Assembly: GCA_029959555.1 (NCBI GenBank)
Contig: JASCPI010000020.1
Coordinates: 17,922-81,921, forward strand
Length of the DNA: 64,000 nt
From: Lysobacteraceae bacterium PS02065
Lineage (GTDB): Bacteria; Pseudomonadota; Gammaproteobacteria; Xanthomonadales; Rhodanobacteraceae
Reading direction: 5' to 3'
The notes beneath the pieces were generated by a model. It saw only the letters and a program-made list of their open reading frames with translations. It had not been told where the DNA came from and did not search any database. Positions 18,078 through 26,516 of this stretch are shown piece after piece. Positions within the stretch are counted from its first letter, which is position 1; every line of letters begins with the position of its first letter. The position numbers were made by a program, and so were the translations under genes.

Positions 18078-18638
18078 TCAGGCCCGCCAGCACCAGTGCC
18101 AGGGCTCGTACGCGATGCCATGCGGATTCCCGCGCGGATACGACAGCGCGTAGCCGAAGCGCGCGGCATGTCGCACGAGCCATGCGAACGCGGGCGAGCG
18201 CTCGAACACTTCTTCCAGGGCATCGAAACCCGGCGTCGTGATGTCGAGGGCGCGTCCGGAGTGGTGTTCGCTGTAGCCCGGTGCTGCGCTGACGCGCAGG
18301 ATGGCGTCCATGGCCTGGCCGCGTTCGAGTTTCCTGCGCACGATGCCGAGCTGGTACTCGGCGGAGCGGAACGCCGAGACGATCTCGAGTGCGACGCCGT
18401 CCGCGGTGGCGGCGGCGTGCATGCGTCGCCATGCGGCCGCGGCGCGCGGCGCGAGCCATTGCTCGCGGTCGTGGATGTCGCGGCCGATCGAGGCGAGGTC
18501 GCGCGGTTCGCGCACGATCGGCAGGCCGCGCACGCGGCCGTAGTCGCGTGGCACGCCGAGCGCGAACGCCTCGGCGACGATCGCGCGGCGTCGCGCGGTG
18601 TCGCAGCGGGCAGGAGGCGTTGGGGGGGGGGCGGCCAT
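18078..18638 (-). CDS. M15 family metallopeptidase (VanY/D-Ala-D-Ala carboxypeptidase type)
   Basis: 186 residues. The zinc site is seen as SEHHSGRALD (the SxHxxGxAxD motif) and, near the C-terminus, EPWHWCW supplying the second histidine. SAFRSAEYQLGI is also typical of the VanY group, which trims the terminal D-alanine from peptidoglycan stem peptides. There is no obvious signal peptide, which is unusual for an enzyme expected to act in the periplasm; the N-terminus (MAAPPPTPPARC) is proline-rich instead. A run of nine G bases lies in the first codons, so slippage or a sequencing error could affect the true start. A TAAGCT box ends only 6 bases before the ATG. Confidence 0.87.
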   Translation of the reverse strand: MAAPPPTPPARCDTARRRAIVAEAFALGVPRDYGRVRGLPIVREPRDLASIGRDIHDREQWLAPRAAAAWRRMHAAATADGVALEIVSAFRSAEYQLGIVRRKLERGQAMDAILRVSAAPGYSEHHSGRALDITTPGFDALEEVFERSPAFAWLVRHAARFGYALSYPRGNPHGIAYEPWHWCWRA

Positions 18639-18644
18639 CGGCGC

Positions 18645-18650
18645 AGCTTA
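18645..18650 (-). promoter_or_regulatory. putative -10 of the M15 peptidase gene (leaderless)
   Basis: TAAGCT on the minus strand, ending 6 bases before the ATG, so transcription would start at or next to the start codon. No clear -35 is seen. Confidence 0.4.
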
Positions 18651-18703
18651 GCCGATCGCGCGCGCGACGCCGGCGGCCCGGCGCGCGGTGCGAGGAATCG
18701 CGG

Positions 18704-20056
18704 TCAGTGCGCGGCGATCCAGCCGGCGATGTCGGCGATCACCTTCGCGTCGACGTTCGACTTGGCGTGGTAGTCGTGCGGGCCGGGCGGGTCGCCGGCC
18801 GGCATGAACGTATGGCCGAGCAGCGGGTAGTCGACGAGCGTCACTCGCGCGTCGTCGGCGAAGGCTTCGCGCCAGCGCACGAAGTCGTCGGCCGGCGTGA
18901 CCTGATAGTCGCGGCCGCCCTGCAGCACGAGCATCGGCTGCGCGAGCGTGCGCGCGACGGCGACCGGGTCGTAGTCGGCGAGGTCGCGCCAGTACGCGGC
19001 CGGCAGGCCGAGCATGAGCGGCGTGTCGGCCGGCGTGGCCGCGTCGAGCGCCTTGACCGCGTCGCGCTGGCGTTCGATCTCGGCGAGCGAGGCATCGACG
19101 TCGCCTGCGGGCGCCGCGTCGAGCGTCGCGATGTGGCGCATCTGTCGCACGACCGTGTCCTCGAGCGGCAGCGTCGGCGCGGCGAGCAGCACGAGGCCGG
19201 CGAGCGTGCCGTCGCGCTGGCCGATGCGCGGTGCCGCGAGTGCGCCGAGGCTGTGGCCGGCGACGAACACGCGGCGTGCGTCGATGCCGGCCTGCGCACG
19301 CAGCGTGGCCACGGCGGCGAGCGCGTCGTCGACGGTCTCGTCGTCGAGCGTGAAGGCCTTGCCGACGTAGGCCTCGGGATGCGCCTTGGTGCGCTTCTCG
19401 TAGCGCAGCACCGCGATGCCGCGTTCGGCGAGGCCGTGGGCGAGGTCGCGGAACGGCGCGTTGGGGCCGAGCGTCTCGTCGCGATCCTGCGGACCGGATC
19501 CGTGCACGAGAACGACGCCGGCGAACGGGCCTGCACCGCGCGGCAGCGTCAGCGTGGCGGGCAGGGCGGTCGCGCCTTCGCCGACGGCGAGCTCGCGTTC
19601 CTGCCACGTGGCCGAGGTCTCGACGACGGAGTCCTTCGCCGGCGCCTGTGCGGGCACGAGCCAGAAGCCCGCGATCGTCTCGCCCTCGAAGACCATGCGC
19701 GCATCGAGGGCGAGCATCGCGAACGCGAGCGTCGAGGTCACGAACGGCTGCCCGCCGGCGATCTCGCCACGCACCGGGCTGCGCGATGCACGCGCACCGA
19801 GCTGTTTCGGCAATGATTGCCAGAGTTCCGCGAGCTTGCCGGCGAGACCTTCCTGCATCTTCGGCGTCGTCATCGCGAGTGCGTCGTCGAAGCGATCCGC
19901 GTCGAGCAGGTCGAGGAAGGCTTCGGCGCGTGCAGCCTGCGCGGGATCGAGCGGTGCGGTGCTGGCCGGCGCCGGTGTCAGCGCACGCATGAGGAACCAG
20001 CCGCCCGCGCCGATCGCGGCGGTGACGAGCACGATGACGAGGACGACGCGCTTCAT
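18704..20056 (-). CDS. alpha/beta hydrolase with N-terminal DUF3887-like domain
   Basis: 450 residues: a membrane anchor or uncleaved signal (residues 4-25), a helical DUF3887-like domain (about 35-120) starting RAEAFLDLLDADRFDDAL, then an alpha/beta hydrolase. VLVHGSGPQDRDE gives the oxyanion region, AGHSLGA the nucleophile serine, and GHTFMP the histidine. The protein is probably held at the periplasmic face of the inner membrane. Such enzymes are annotated as esterases or S9-like peptidases, but the substrate is unknown. It lies 10 bases after the DUF4177 gene and may be the last gene of the SPFH operon. Confidence 0.85.
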   Translation of the reverse strand: MKRVVLVIVLVTAAIGAGGWFLMRALTPAPASTAPLDPAQAARAEAFLDLLDADRFDDALAMTTPKMQEGLAGKLAELWQSLPKQLGARASRSPVRGEIAGGQPFVTSTLAFAMLALDARMVFEGETIAGFWLVPAQAPAKDSVVETSATWQERELAVGEGATALPATLTLPRGAGPFAGVVLVHGSGPQDRDETLGPNAPFRDLAHGLAERGIAVLRYEKRTKAHPEAYVGKAFTLDDETVDDALAAVATLRAQAGIDARRVFVAGHSLGALAAPRIGQRDGTLAGLVLLAAPTLPLEDTVVRQMRHIATLDAAPAGDVDASLAEIERQRDAVKALDAATPADTPLMLGLPAAYWRDLADYDPVAVARTLAQPMLVLQGGRDYQVTPADDFVRWREAFADDARVTLVDYPLLGHTFMPAGDPPGPHDYHAKSNVDAKVIADIAGWIAAH

Positions 20057-20066
20057 CGGGCGATCC

Positions 20067-20255
20067 TCAGCGCGGGCGCTTGAAGAACAGCAGGATCGGC
20101 TGCAGCGGGCCGGTCTGCAGGGCGTTGACGAGCTCCCAGCCGTCGCGGCCCTCGCGCTGCAGCGCCGTGTCGAGCGCCTCGGTGTCGAACGTGCCGAGCA
20201 GGCTCGGCTTGATGCGCACGGTGCGGTAATCCCAGCGTCGCGAAGCGTCGGACAC
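20067..20255 (-). CDS. DUF4177 domain protein
   Basis: 62 residues from a GTG start. WDYRTVRIKP followed by GRDGWELVNAL and FFKRP is the compact DUF4177 fold, a small family of unknown function. It lies 15 bases downstream of a ribbon-helix-helix gene and 10 bases upstream of the hydrolase gene, and its tight packing and shared strand point to one operon led by the SPFH gene. Cytoplasmic; no catalytic residues can be assigned. Confidence 0.82.
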   Translation of the reverse strand: MSDASRRWDYRTVRIKPSLLGTFDTEALDTALQREGRDGWELVNALQTGPLQPILLFFKRPR

Positions 20256-20270
20256 GGTCGGTCTCCAGGG

Positions 20271-20459
20271 TCAGTTGTTGTCGTCGTCGACCGGCTTCGC
20301 GGGCGGAGCCGGCTTGAGGCGGCCGTTGCGCCGCAGCGCATCGCGCAGCACGTACTCGATCTGCGCGTTGAGCGAGCGCAACTCGTCGTCGGACCAGCGT
20401 TGCATGGCCTCGATGACGGCGGCGCTGATGCGCAGCGGGTAGGCTTTCTTGTCGCTCAC
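20271..20459 (-). CDS. Arc-like ribbon-helix-helix DNA-binding protein
   Basis: 62 residues from a GTG start. The N-terminal strand AYPLRIS followed by helices ending in LRSLNAQIEYVLRDALRRNG is the Arc/MetJ ribbon-helix-helix pattern; these proteins bind palindromes as dimers or tetramers. The C-terminus is an unstructured P/D/N tail. It lies 14 bases after the SPFH gene. The promoter of this operon holds a 19-bp palindrome (21413-21431), so autoregulation is a reasonable inference. No other targets were seen in the window. Confidence 0.82.
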   Translation of the reverse strand: MSDKKAYPLRISAAVIEAMQRWSDDELRSLNAQIEYVLRDALRRNGRLKPAPPAKPVDDDNN

Positions 20460-20473
20460 GGGCGGGCGTGGAC

Positions 20474-21352
20474 TCAGTACAGCGAGCCGGTGTTGACCAC
20501 CGGCTGCGTGGCACGATCGCCGCACAGCACGACGAGCAGGTTGCTCACCATCACCGCACGGCGCTCGTTGTCGAGTTCGACGACGCCACGCTGGTTGAGC
20601 TGCTCGAGCGCGAGCTCGACCATGCCGACCGCGCCTTCGACGATGCGCGTGCGTGCGGCCACGATCGCGCTGGCCTGCTGGCGCTGCAGCATCGCCTGGG
20701 CGATCTCCTGCGCATAGGCGAGATGGCTGATGCGTGCCTCCACGACCTCCACGCCGGCCTTGGCGAGGCGCTCCTGGATCTCGTCGCGCAGGTGCGCGTT
20801 GACTTCCTTGCCGTGGCTGCGCAGCGCGATGTTGCCGTCGTCGTGCGCGTCGTACGGGTAGCTCGTCGCCATCTGGCGCAGCGCCGACTCGGCCTGGATG
20901 TGCACGAAGTTCTCGTAGTCGTCGACCATGAACACGGCTTCGGCCGTGTCGACGACCTGCCAGACGACGATCGCGCCGATCTCGATCGGGTTGCCGTCGC
21001 TGTCGTTGACCTTGAGCTTGCCCGATTCGAAGTTGCGCACGCGCAGCGACACGGGCTTGTGCGTGTAGAGCGGGTTGGTCCAGCGCAGGCCCTGCGCGCG
21101 CACGGTGCCCGCGTAGCGGCCGAACAGCTGCATGACGCGACCGACATTCGGCTGTACCGCGAACAGGCCCTTGAACAGGAAGACGAGCAGCGCGAGCAGC
21201 AGCACGATCGGAATCACCTGGCCGGGTGCCGGATCGCCACCGGGCGTGCCGCGGATGACCGACACGAGCCACGCCACGGTCGCGCCCGTGCCGACGAGCA
21301 GCGCGAGGAACGTGGGGATGCCGGGAAGCGAGAAGGCGGTGCGTTCATTCAT
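20474..21352 (-). CDS. SPFH/Band 7 domain membrane protein
   Basis: 292 residues with two N-terminal hydrophobic segments (residues 14-34 and 45-64), then an SPFH domain (NVGRVMQLFGRYAGTVRAQGLRW through residue 200) and a helical region near LRDEIQERLAKAGVEVVEARISH. SPFH proteins assemble into large membrane-bound rings or domains and often regulate proteases or membrane stress. The start ATG has GGAG 9 bases upstream. It heads an apparent operon with RHH and DUF4177 genes. The usual partners of bacterial SPFH proteins (NfeD, FtsH) are absent here. Confidence 0.88.
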   Translation of the reverse strand: MNERTAFSLPGIPTFLALLVGTGATVAWLVSVIRGTPGGDPAPGQVIPIVLLLALLVFLFKGLFAVQPNVGRVMQLFGRYAGTVRAQGLRWTNPLYTHKPVSLRVRNFESGKLKVNDSDGNPIEIGAIVVWQVVDTAEAVFMVDDYENFVHIQAESALRQMATSYPYDAHDDGNIALRSHGKEVNAHLRDEIQERLAKAGVEVVEARISHLAYAQEIAQAMLQRQQASAIVAARTRIVEGAVGMVELALEQLNQRGVVELDNERRAVMVSNLLVVLCGDRATQPVVNTGSLY

Positions 21353-21412
21353 GGCGAGGGTCTCCGTTCGGCGCGCTCGGGGCGCAGGCCGGAACCGTCC
21401 GACCTGGAGGAA

Positions 21413-21439
21413 AGATATCAAATTGATATCTCTTTGCAA
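21413..21439 (-). promoter_or_regulatory. SPFH operon promoter with 19-bp palindromic operator
   Basis: On the minus strand TTGCAA (21434-21439) and TATCTT are separated by 16 bases, giving a plausible -35/-10 pair. The perfect palindrome AGATATCAAATTGATATCT (21413-21431) covers the spacer and the -10. Its A/T-richness stands out against the GC-rich surroundings. A repressor bound here would block RNA polymerase; the Arc-like protein of the same operon is the obvious candidate. Confidence 0.6.
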
Positions 21440-21542
21440 GATGGCGCGGTGCGCCGCCCGGACGCCGACCATCGGCCGTGTCCATCCTCGATCGCTTCCG
21501 CCCGGGGCGTCGGCATGCATGCGGAGGCGCGCCTAGGCTTCG

Positions 21543-21573
21543 GTAGGGCGGAACCCGCGAAGCGGATTCCGCC
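21543..21573. repeat. REP-like palindromic element
   Basis: GTAG followed by GGCGGAACCCGC, a GAA loop and GCGGATTCCGCC: a 12-base stem with one mismatch. This resembles REP elements of proteobacteria. It lies downstream of the stop codon at 21642 and may also protect or end that transcript. Confidence 0.55.
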
Positions 21574-21641
21574 GTGGGCGATGATCGACAGGGTCGCAGG
21601 CGAAGCGGGAGTGACGGACGTGCTGCCCGCAGCGCCGGTGC

Positions 21642-22619
21642 TCAGGGGCGCGGCACCGCGAAGCGCAGCCACGGTGCAGGCACGTGTTCGCCGCTGACGT
21701 AGAACGTCGTGGCGTCGGCGTCGAAGCCGATCGCCTCGGCCTGCGGGATCGGCGGCAACACGATGCGCTGCGGCGTCGACGCGAAGGCCTTCGCCCAGTC
21801 CTGTCCTTTCGTGCGCGTGAACAGCCAGGCATCGCGGTAGGTCAGCACGATCGCGCGCGTGCCGGCGGCATCGATGTCCATGCCGGTCGGCCAGCCGCCG
21901 TAGCGCGCTGCCGGGTAGCGGGCTTGGCGCTCCTGCGCGGTCGGGCGCGGGATCGACGTGATGTCGACGACGTGCCGCGCGACCTGCACGCGGCCGTCGC
22001 CGGGGCCGAGCGGCACGGCATAGACCTGTGGCAACGGCGTGCGCTTGGTGATCACCAGGATCTCGCGCGCGGCGACATCGACGGAGAACGCTTCGGTATC
22101 GTGCGGCGCGTCGGGATAGCGGAAGCGCAGGCGCCAGTCCGGGCGCGCGTGGATCGTCGTGCCCGCCGCGGGCACCTGCGGCTCGCGCAAGGCGATGATC
22201 TCGACGTCCTTGCGCACGCCGCCGTTGTCGCCGATGTCGCCGATCAGCAGCCACGGCTCGCCGTCGATCACGTACGAGGCGACGTCTTCCCAGTCGACTG
22301 CACGCACGCCGTCGATGACCAGCGTGCCGAGTGCGCGCCCCTGCGCGTCGAGCGCGCGCAACGCGGCCGGGCGCGGCCAGTCGTTGTGGACCCAGAAGCG
22401 TTCGGGATCGCGCCGCGACACCGCGAGCCCGCTGATCTCGTCGAGCGACGGATCGGTCACGAAGCCGACCAGTTGCGGCGTGTCGGGTGCCGGTCCCGCC
22501 GTCTCGGCCGCAGGTACGGGGGGGGCCGGATCGGCGAGCGACGACGGCGTCGTGAAAGCGAAGGCGAGGGCGCACAGCGCGCCCGTCGTGACGACGCCCG
22601 CGGCGCGTCGTGCGTTCAG
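21642..22619 (-). CDS. exported protein of unknown function, probable beta-propeller
   Basis: About 325 residues. The mature part has DEISGLAVSRRDPERFWVHND, DWEDVASY and GDIGDN, motifs typical of a family of uncharacterised exported beta-propeller-like proteins. A later segment TGMDIDAAGTRAIVLTYRDAW is propeller-like. The start is uncertain: no ATG, GTG or TTG lies at the right place. A CTG that overlaps the stop of the transglutaminase-like gene (CTGA) gives a good signal peptide with NARR at the N-terminus and is my choice. It follows that gene in the same operon. Function unknown. Confidence 0.7.
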   Translation of the reverse strand: MNARRAAGVVTTGALCALAFAFTTPSSLADPAPPVPAAETAGPAPDTPQLVGFVTDPSLDEISGLAVSRRDPERFWVHNDWPRPAALRALDAQGRALGTLVIDGVRAVDWEDVASYVIDGEPWLLIGDIGDNGGVRKDVEIIALREPQVPAAGTTIHARPDWRLRFRYPDAPHDTEAFSVDVAAREILVITKRTPLPQVYAVPLGPGDGRVQVARHVVDITSIPRPTAQERQARYPAARYGGWPTGMDIDAAGTRAIVLTYRDAWLFTRTKGQDWAKAFASTPQRIVLPPIPQAEAIGFDADATTFYVSGEHVPAPWLRFAVPRP

Positions 22620-24067
22620 TGCGACGCGTCCGCCGGCAGCGCCTCGAGGTGCCGGATCTCGATGCGGCCGAGCAGGTCGAGTGCCTGATAGAAGCGCCAC
22701 GGATCGCCGTCGCCGGCCGAGAACGCGATGTGACCGGCATCGAAACCCGCCAGCGCGGCGTCGTAACTGCGCCAGCGGTCGCCGGTCCAGGCCTGCACCC
22801 AGGCATGTGGCACGAACACGTTCTTCGATCCGGCGAACCCGGGCGCGTAGGCGAGGCCGTCGACGACGCGTGTGGCGATGCCGATCGAGCGGCCGAGTGC
22901 GGCGAGCAGCACGGCGTGCTCGGTGCAGTCGCCGCGCGGATCGCGCACGACTTCGAGCGCGGAGGCGTAGCCGACGCCGAGGTTCTTGTCGGTGATGTAG
23001 CTGCGCACGAAGGTCTCGAGCGCGAGCATCCGTGCGGCGTCGCCTTCGACGCCTTCGGTAGCCTTGCGCGCGAGCGCGACGACTTCGGGCGCATCGCTCT
23101 GCAGCCAGTCGTTGGCGGCGTGATCGGCGGCTTCGGGAGGCGTGCCGAACCCCGTGCGCGCGTCGCGTCGCACGTCGACGACGAGCTGCGAGCCCTTGCG
23201 CTTCACGGACTGCTCGGCGGTATCGCCGAGCGTCAGCGGCGCGCCGCGGTCGCGCGGCTTGAGCATGTAGCGCACGCCGTTCGCAAGTTCCTCGCGGCGC
23301 AGCGTGCGCGGTGCCTGCACGAGCGTGCGTTCGAACACGTCGGAGGACTGGTTCGGCGCGTTCGCACAGGCTTCGTCGCACTCGAGCATGACGAGCTCCA
23401 CGCCCATCATCGGCGTCGACAGCTTGCGGATGCGGCGCTCGTCGTCCACCCACGCCGTGCTGACGACACCGGGGCCAGGGAACTCGAAGGCCTGCTCGAC
23501 GCGATGCAGGCGCGCACGGCCCGTGGCCAGCGAGACGGTCTCGAGCGCACCGACCGTACTCGTGATCGCGATCGCCGAGAGGCTCGACGACATGAAAGAG
23601 AGCTGGCGATCGCTCGCGCCCTTCTCGAGCGGCGCCGCGAGGCCTGCCAGGCGCAGCCCTTCGGGCAGACGTGCGCCCTCGGGCCATGCGATCTCGCGCT
23701 CCTGCCATTCGCCGGCGGTGCGGATGCGCACCTGCGCGCGACCGTTGGCGACGCGGCCCTCGATGCGCGTCTCGTTGCCGGTCAGGTGCGAGGCATTCGT
23801 GAACGCGATCGGCTCGCCCGCGGGCGTCTCCTCGCTGACCTCGGTACTGCTCATCGCGACCCTGGTGCCGGCGCGGTCGAGTTCGATGTCGAGCTGCTGC
23901 GTGGTGACGACGCGGTCGTCGCGCACTTCGCGCGTGTTGTGGAAACGGCCGATCTTGCGACCGTCGAGCAGCACCGTGAACCACTGGTCTTCCGCGGGAG
24001 CGGCATGGACCCCGAGCGGGGCGAGCAGGAACAGGACGAGGAGAAGGCGTGGCATGGACGGCGTCAT
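22616..24067 (-). CDS. exported transglutaminase-like domain protein
   Basis: 483 residues with a signal peptide ([17 protein letters not shown]). A start at 24055 would remove four residues (MTPS) and is equally possible. After a long N-terminal beta-rich region, the C-terminal third has the transglutaminase triad: GDCTEHA (cysteine), PHAWVQAW (histidine) and RSYDAAL (aspartate). Bacterial members usually act as proteases or cross-linkers of cell-surface or periplasmic proteins; this one is of unknown specificity. A downstream propeller-like gene overlaps its stop codon and probably works with it. It is divergent from purT. Confidence 0.85.
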   Translation of the reverse strand: MTPSMPRLLLVLFLLAPLGVHAAPAEDQWFTVLLDGRKIGRFHNTREVRDDRVVTTQQLDIELDRAGTRVAMSSTEVSEETPAGEPIAFTNASHLTGNETRIEGRVANGRAQVRIRTAGEWQEREIAWPEGARLPEGLRLAGLAAPLEKGASDRQLSFMSSSLSAIAITSTVGALETVSLATGRARLHRVEQAFEFPGPGVVSTAWVDDERRIRKLSTPMMGVELVMLECDEACANAPNQSSDVFERTLVQAPRTLRREELANGVRYMLKPRDRGAPLTLGDTAEQSVKRKGSQLVVDVRRDARTGFGTPPEAADHAANDWLQSDAPEVVALARKATEGVEGDAARMLALETFVRSYITDKNLGVGYASALEVVRDPRGDCTEHAVLLAALGRSIGIATRVVDGLAYAPGFAGSKNVFVPHAWVQAWTGDRWRSYDAALAGFDAGHIAFSAGDGDPWRFYQALDLLGRIEIRHLEALPADASH

Positions 24068-24132
24068 GGGGGCGAATCCCGATTGTGCCAGCCGTGCGCG
24101 CCGCGTGCGCGGCCCGCCGCGGTGCGCTGTAC

Positions 24133-24138
24133 TACACT
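24133..24138 (+). promoter_or_regulatory. putative -10 element of purT
   Basis: TACACT followed by CGCGCCCCC, 26 bases before the purT ATG, without an evident -35. It fits the -10-only pattern seen elsewhere in the window. Confidence 0.4.
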
Positions 24139-24164
24139 CGCGCCCCCGTCCACGGAACCCGCGC

Positions 24165-25349
24165 ATGAAACCGTTCGGCACCCCGCATACCGATACCGCG
24201 ATCCGCGCCCTGCTGCTCGGCTCGGGCGAGCTCGGCAAGGAGGTCGCGCTCGAGCTGCAGCGCTTCGCCGTCGAGGTCATCGCCGTGGATCGTTACGCGA
24301 ACGCCCCGGCCATGCAGGTCGCGCACCGCAGCCATGTCGTCGACATGCTCGACGGCGCCGAGATCCGCCGCCTCGTCGAGCTCGAGAAGCCCGACCTCGT
24401 CGTACCCGAGATCGAAGCGATCCACACGCCGACGCTGGTCGAGCTCGAACGCGAAGGCCTGCACGTGGTACCGACCGCGCGCGCGGCATGGCTCACGATG
24501 AACCGCGAGGGCATCCGCCGCCTCGCCGCCGAGGAACTCGGCTTGCCGACCTCGCCGTACCGTTTCGTCGACACGCGCGAGGCCTACGCCGAGGCGGCCG
24601 CGGCGCTCGGCTTCCCGTTCGTGATCAAGCCGGTCATGAGCTCGTCGGGCAAGGGCCAGAGCATCGTGCGCGAAGCCTCGCAGCTCGACGCCGCATGGGA
24701 CTACGCGCAGTCGGGTGGCCGCGCCGGCAAGGGGCGCTGCATCGTCGAGGGCTTCGTCGACTTCGACTACGAGATCACGCTGCTGACCGTGCGCCATGCC
24801 GGCGGCACCACGTTCTGTGCACCGATCGGCCATCGTCAGGAAGCCGGCGACTATCGTGAATCGTGGCAGCCTCAGGCGATGCCGGCCGCGGCGCTGGCCG
24901 AGGCCGAGCGCCAAGCCCAGGCCGTCACGGCCGCGCTCGGCGGATACGGCCTGTTCGGCGTCGAATTCTTCGTCAAGGGCGATGCGGTGGTGTTCTCGGA
25001 GGTGAGCCCGCGTCCGCACGACACCGGCCTGGTCACGCTGGTGTCGCAGGACCTCTCGGAGTTCGCGCTGCACGCGCGCGCGATCCTCGGCCTGCCGATT
25101 CCGTCGCTGCGTTCGCTCGGTCCGTCGGCCTCCTGCGCCGTGCTCGTCGAGGGTGACGGTGACCGCATCGTGTTCGACGGCGTCGCCGAGGCCCTCGCCG
25201 AGCCCGACACCGCGCTGCGCCTGTTCGGCAAGCCCGAGGTGCGCGGCCAGCGCCGCCTGGCGGTCACGCTCGCGCGCGGCGACAGCATCGAGGAGGCGCG
25301 TGCCAAGGCCGTGCGGGCGGCTTCGAAGCTGCGCGCGACGGTCGGCTGA
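24165..25349 (+). CDS. purT: formate-dependent phosphoribosylglycinamide formyltransferase PurT
   Basis: 394 residues, the usual length. An ATP-grasp enzyme that makes formyl-GAR from GAR, formate and ATP in purine synthesis without folate. [26 protein letters not shown] at the start, MSSSGKGQS in the ATP-binding middle, and [13 protein letters not shown] (metal/phosphate binding) are characteristic. The start ATG follows a -10 box by 26 bases, and there is no good in-frame alternative. It is convergent with bpt; the two stop codons lie in one palindrome. Confidence 0.96.
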   Translation: MKPFGTPHTDTAIRALLLGSGELGKEVALELQRFAVEVIAVDRYANAPAMQVAHRSHVVDMLDGAEIRRLVELEKPDLVVPEIEAIHTPTLVELEREGLHVVPTARAAWLTMNREGIRRLAAEELGLPTSPYRFVDTREAYAEAAAALGFPFVIKPVMSSSGKGQSIVREASQLDAAWDYAQSGGRAGKGRCIVEGFVDFDYEITLLTVRHAGGTTFCAPIGHRQEAGDYRESWQPQAMPAAALAEAERQAQAVTAALGGYGLFGVEFFVKGDAVVFSEVSPRPHDTGLVTLVSQDLSEFALHARAILGLPIPSLRSLGPSASCAVLVEGDGDRIVFDGVAEALAEPDTALRLFGKPEVRGQRRLAVTLARGDSIEEARAKAVRAASKLRATVG

Positions 25350-25363
25350 GCGCGCGCGCTCAG
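25346..25363. terminator. 18-bp palindrome holding both stop codons of purT and bpt
   Basis: CTGAGCGCG and CGCGCTCAG form a perfect self-complementary 18-mer. The TGA of purT and, on the other strand, the TGA of bpt both lie in it. It could serve as a short bidirectional 3' hairpin, but no T-run follows. Confidence 0.4.
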
Positions 25364-26079
25364 TCCATGTCGAGCGATTCGATGTTGCGCCAGTTGCCGA
25401 GGTGCAGCACCTCGAGCGGGCGGAAGCGCGCCTTGTAGTCCATCTTCGGGTGGTTGCGGATCCAGAAGCCGAGGTAGACGTGCTCGATGCCCCACTCGGC
25501 GGCGAGGCGGATCTGGCTCAGGATCGCGAACGTGCCGAGGCCGCGGGCGTGCTCGTCCGGATCGAAGAACGTGTAGACGGCGGACAGGCCGCTCGCGCAG
25601 ACGTCGGTGACGGCGACGCCGACGAGGCGGCCTTCGACGCGGAACTCGACGAAGCGCGTCGGGCTCCAGGTCGTGAACAGGAAGCGCGGGAAATCCTCGG
25701 GGTGGACGTCGTCCATGCCGCCGTCGCGATGGCGTGCCTGCAGGTAGCGCCCGTACAGCGCGTAGCGTTCGTCGTTGATGCCGGCTTCGCAGACCGACAC
25801 CTCGACGTCGGCGTTGCGGCGCAGGCAGCGGCGCTGGCTGCGGTCGGGTTCGAACGTGGCCACCGGGATGCGGCAGGCCACGCAGGCGCGGCAGCCCATG
25901 CAATGCGGCACGTAGACATGCCCGCCGGCGCGGCGGTAGCCGCGCTGCAGGCCATGCTCGTAGAGCGCCGGCAACTGCGGCACGCTCGGATCGATGACGA
26001 GGTTCTGGGCGGTGCGGTCGGCGAAGTAGCCGCAGGGATGCGGCAGGGTCTGGAAGAGGCGGACGACGTCGGAGCGCAT
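25360..26079 (-). CDS. bpt: aspartate/glutamate leucyltransferase Bpt
   Basis: 239 residues. It transfers leucine from Leu-tRNA to proteins with N-terminal Asp or Glu, marking them for ClpAP (N-end rule). The N-terminal domain has a cysteine-rich motif (CGYFAD and CMGCRACVACR), and the C-terminal GNAT-like domain has YTFFDPDEHARGLGTFAIL followed by HPKMDYKARFRPLE, the hallmark of the family. The ATG lies 6 bases after a TAGAAT box, so a leaderless transcript is likely. It is divergent from nothing nearby; the DUF2007 gene ends 40 bases upstream. Confidence 0.95.
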   Translation of the reverse strand: MRSDVVRLFQTLPHPCGYFADRTAQNLVIDPSVPQLPALYEHGLQRGYRRAGGHVYVPHCMGCRACVACRIPVATFEPDRSQRRCLRRNADVEVSVCEAGINDERYALYGRYLQARHRDGGMDDVHPEDFPRFLFTTWSPTRFVEFRVEGRLVGVAVTDVCASGLSAVYTFFDPDEHARGLGTFAILSQIRLAAEWGIEHVYLGFWIRNHPKMDYKARFRPLEVLHLGNWRNIESLDMD

Positions 26080-26085
26080 GGACGG

Positions 26086-26113
26086 ATTCTAATCAGGGCA
26101 CGGCCCCCCGCAA
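26086..26113 (-). promoter_or_regulatory. putative promoter of bpt (leaderless)
   Basis: TTGCGG (26108-26113) and TAGAAT (26086-26091) are separated by 16 bases on the minus strand. The -10 ends 6 bases before the bpt ATG, so the predicted transcript starts at the start codon. Confidence 0.5.
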
Positions 26114-26119
26114 CTGCGA

Positions 26120-26506
26120 TCAGGACGACAGATATGAAATCCCGATCAGCACGACAACGCCCGCGATAAGGCCGAGCAGGACCATGCGCAGGCGCGTCGA
26201 GCTGGCCCGGTGCCGGCGCACGGTGTCGAGCGTGCGCGCGGCGGCCAGTTCGTCGGCGAACCGAGTCGCGGGTTCCAGGCCCGCCTCGCGAAGGACCTCG
26301 CGGGCGCGCGCCTGGTCGTTGGCGTGGGTGACCCAGACCTGCGGCCAAGCTTCGCCATCCTTGCGCTCGGAGTAGCTGAACCGCTTCCAGGCGCCGCCCT
26401 GCCACGAGTTGCGGTTCTGGATCGAGGTTTCGATCCCGGCCTCGCCGAGCAGCGCGACCACGCGCTTGACGTTCTCCTGGCGGGGCGAGGTGTAGATCTG
26501 GCGCAT
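26120..26506 (-). CDS. DUF2007 domain protein with C-terminal membrane segment
   Basis: 128 residues. The N-terminal half (MRQIYTSPRQENVKRVVALL, then VWVTHANDQARAREVLREAG) is the DUF2007 'putative signal transducing protein' fold. The last 20 residues form a membrane segment (MVLLGLIAGVVVLIGISYL). Relatives in xanthomonads are labelled pathogenicity-like, with no proven role. It starts 10 bases after tesB with GAGGA upstream, so the two form an operon. Confidence 0.83.
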   Translation of the reverse strand: MRQIYTSPRQENVKRVVALLGEAGIETSIQNRNSWQGGAWKRFSYSERKDGEAWPQVWVTHANDQARAREVLREAGLEPATRFADELAAARTLDTVRRHRASSTRLRMVLLGLIAGVVVLIGISYLSS

Positions 26507-26516
26507 CGTCGGGTCC

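Noticed and set aside
18081..18638. Possible frameshift near the poly-G run at the start of the M15 peptidase
   Set aside because: The frame from the ATG at 18638 gives the complete enzyme, so no disruption is needed; only the exact start is uncertain.
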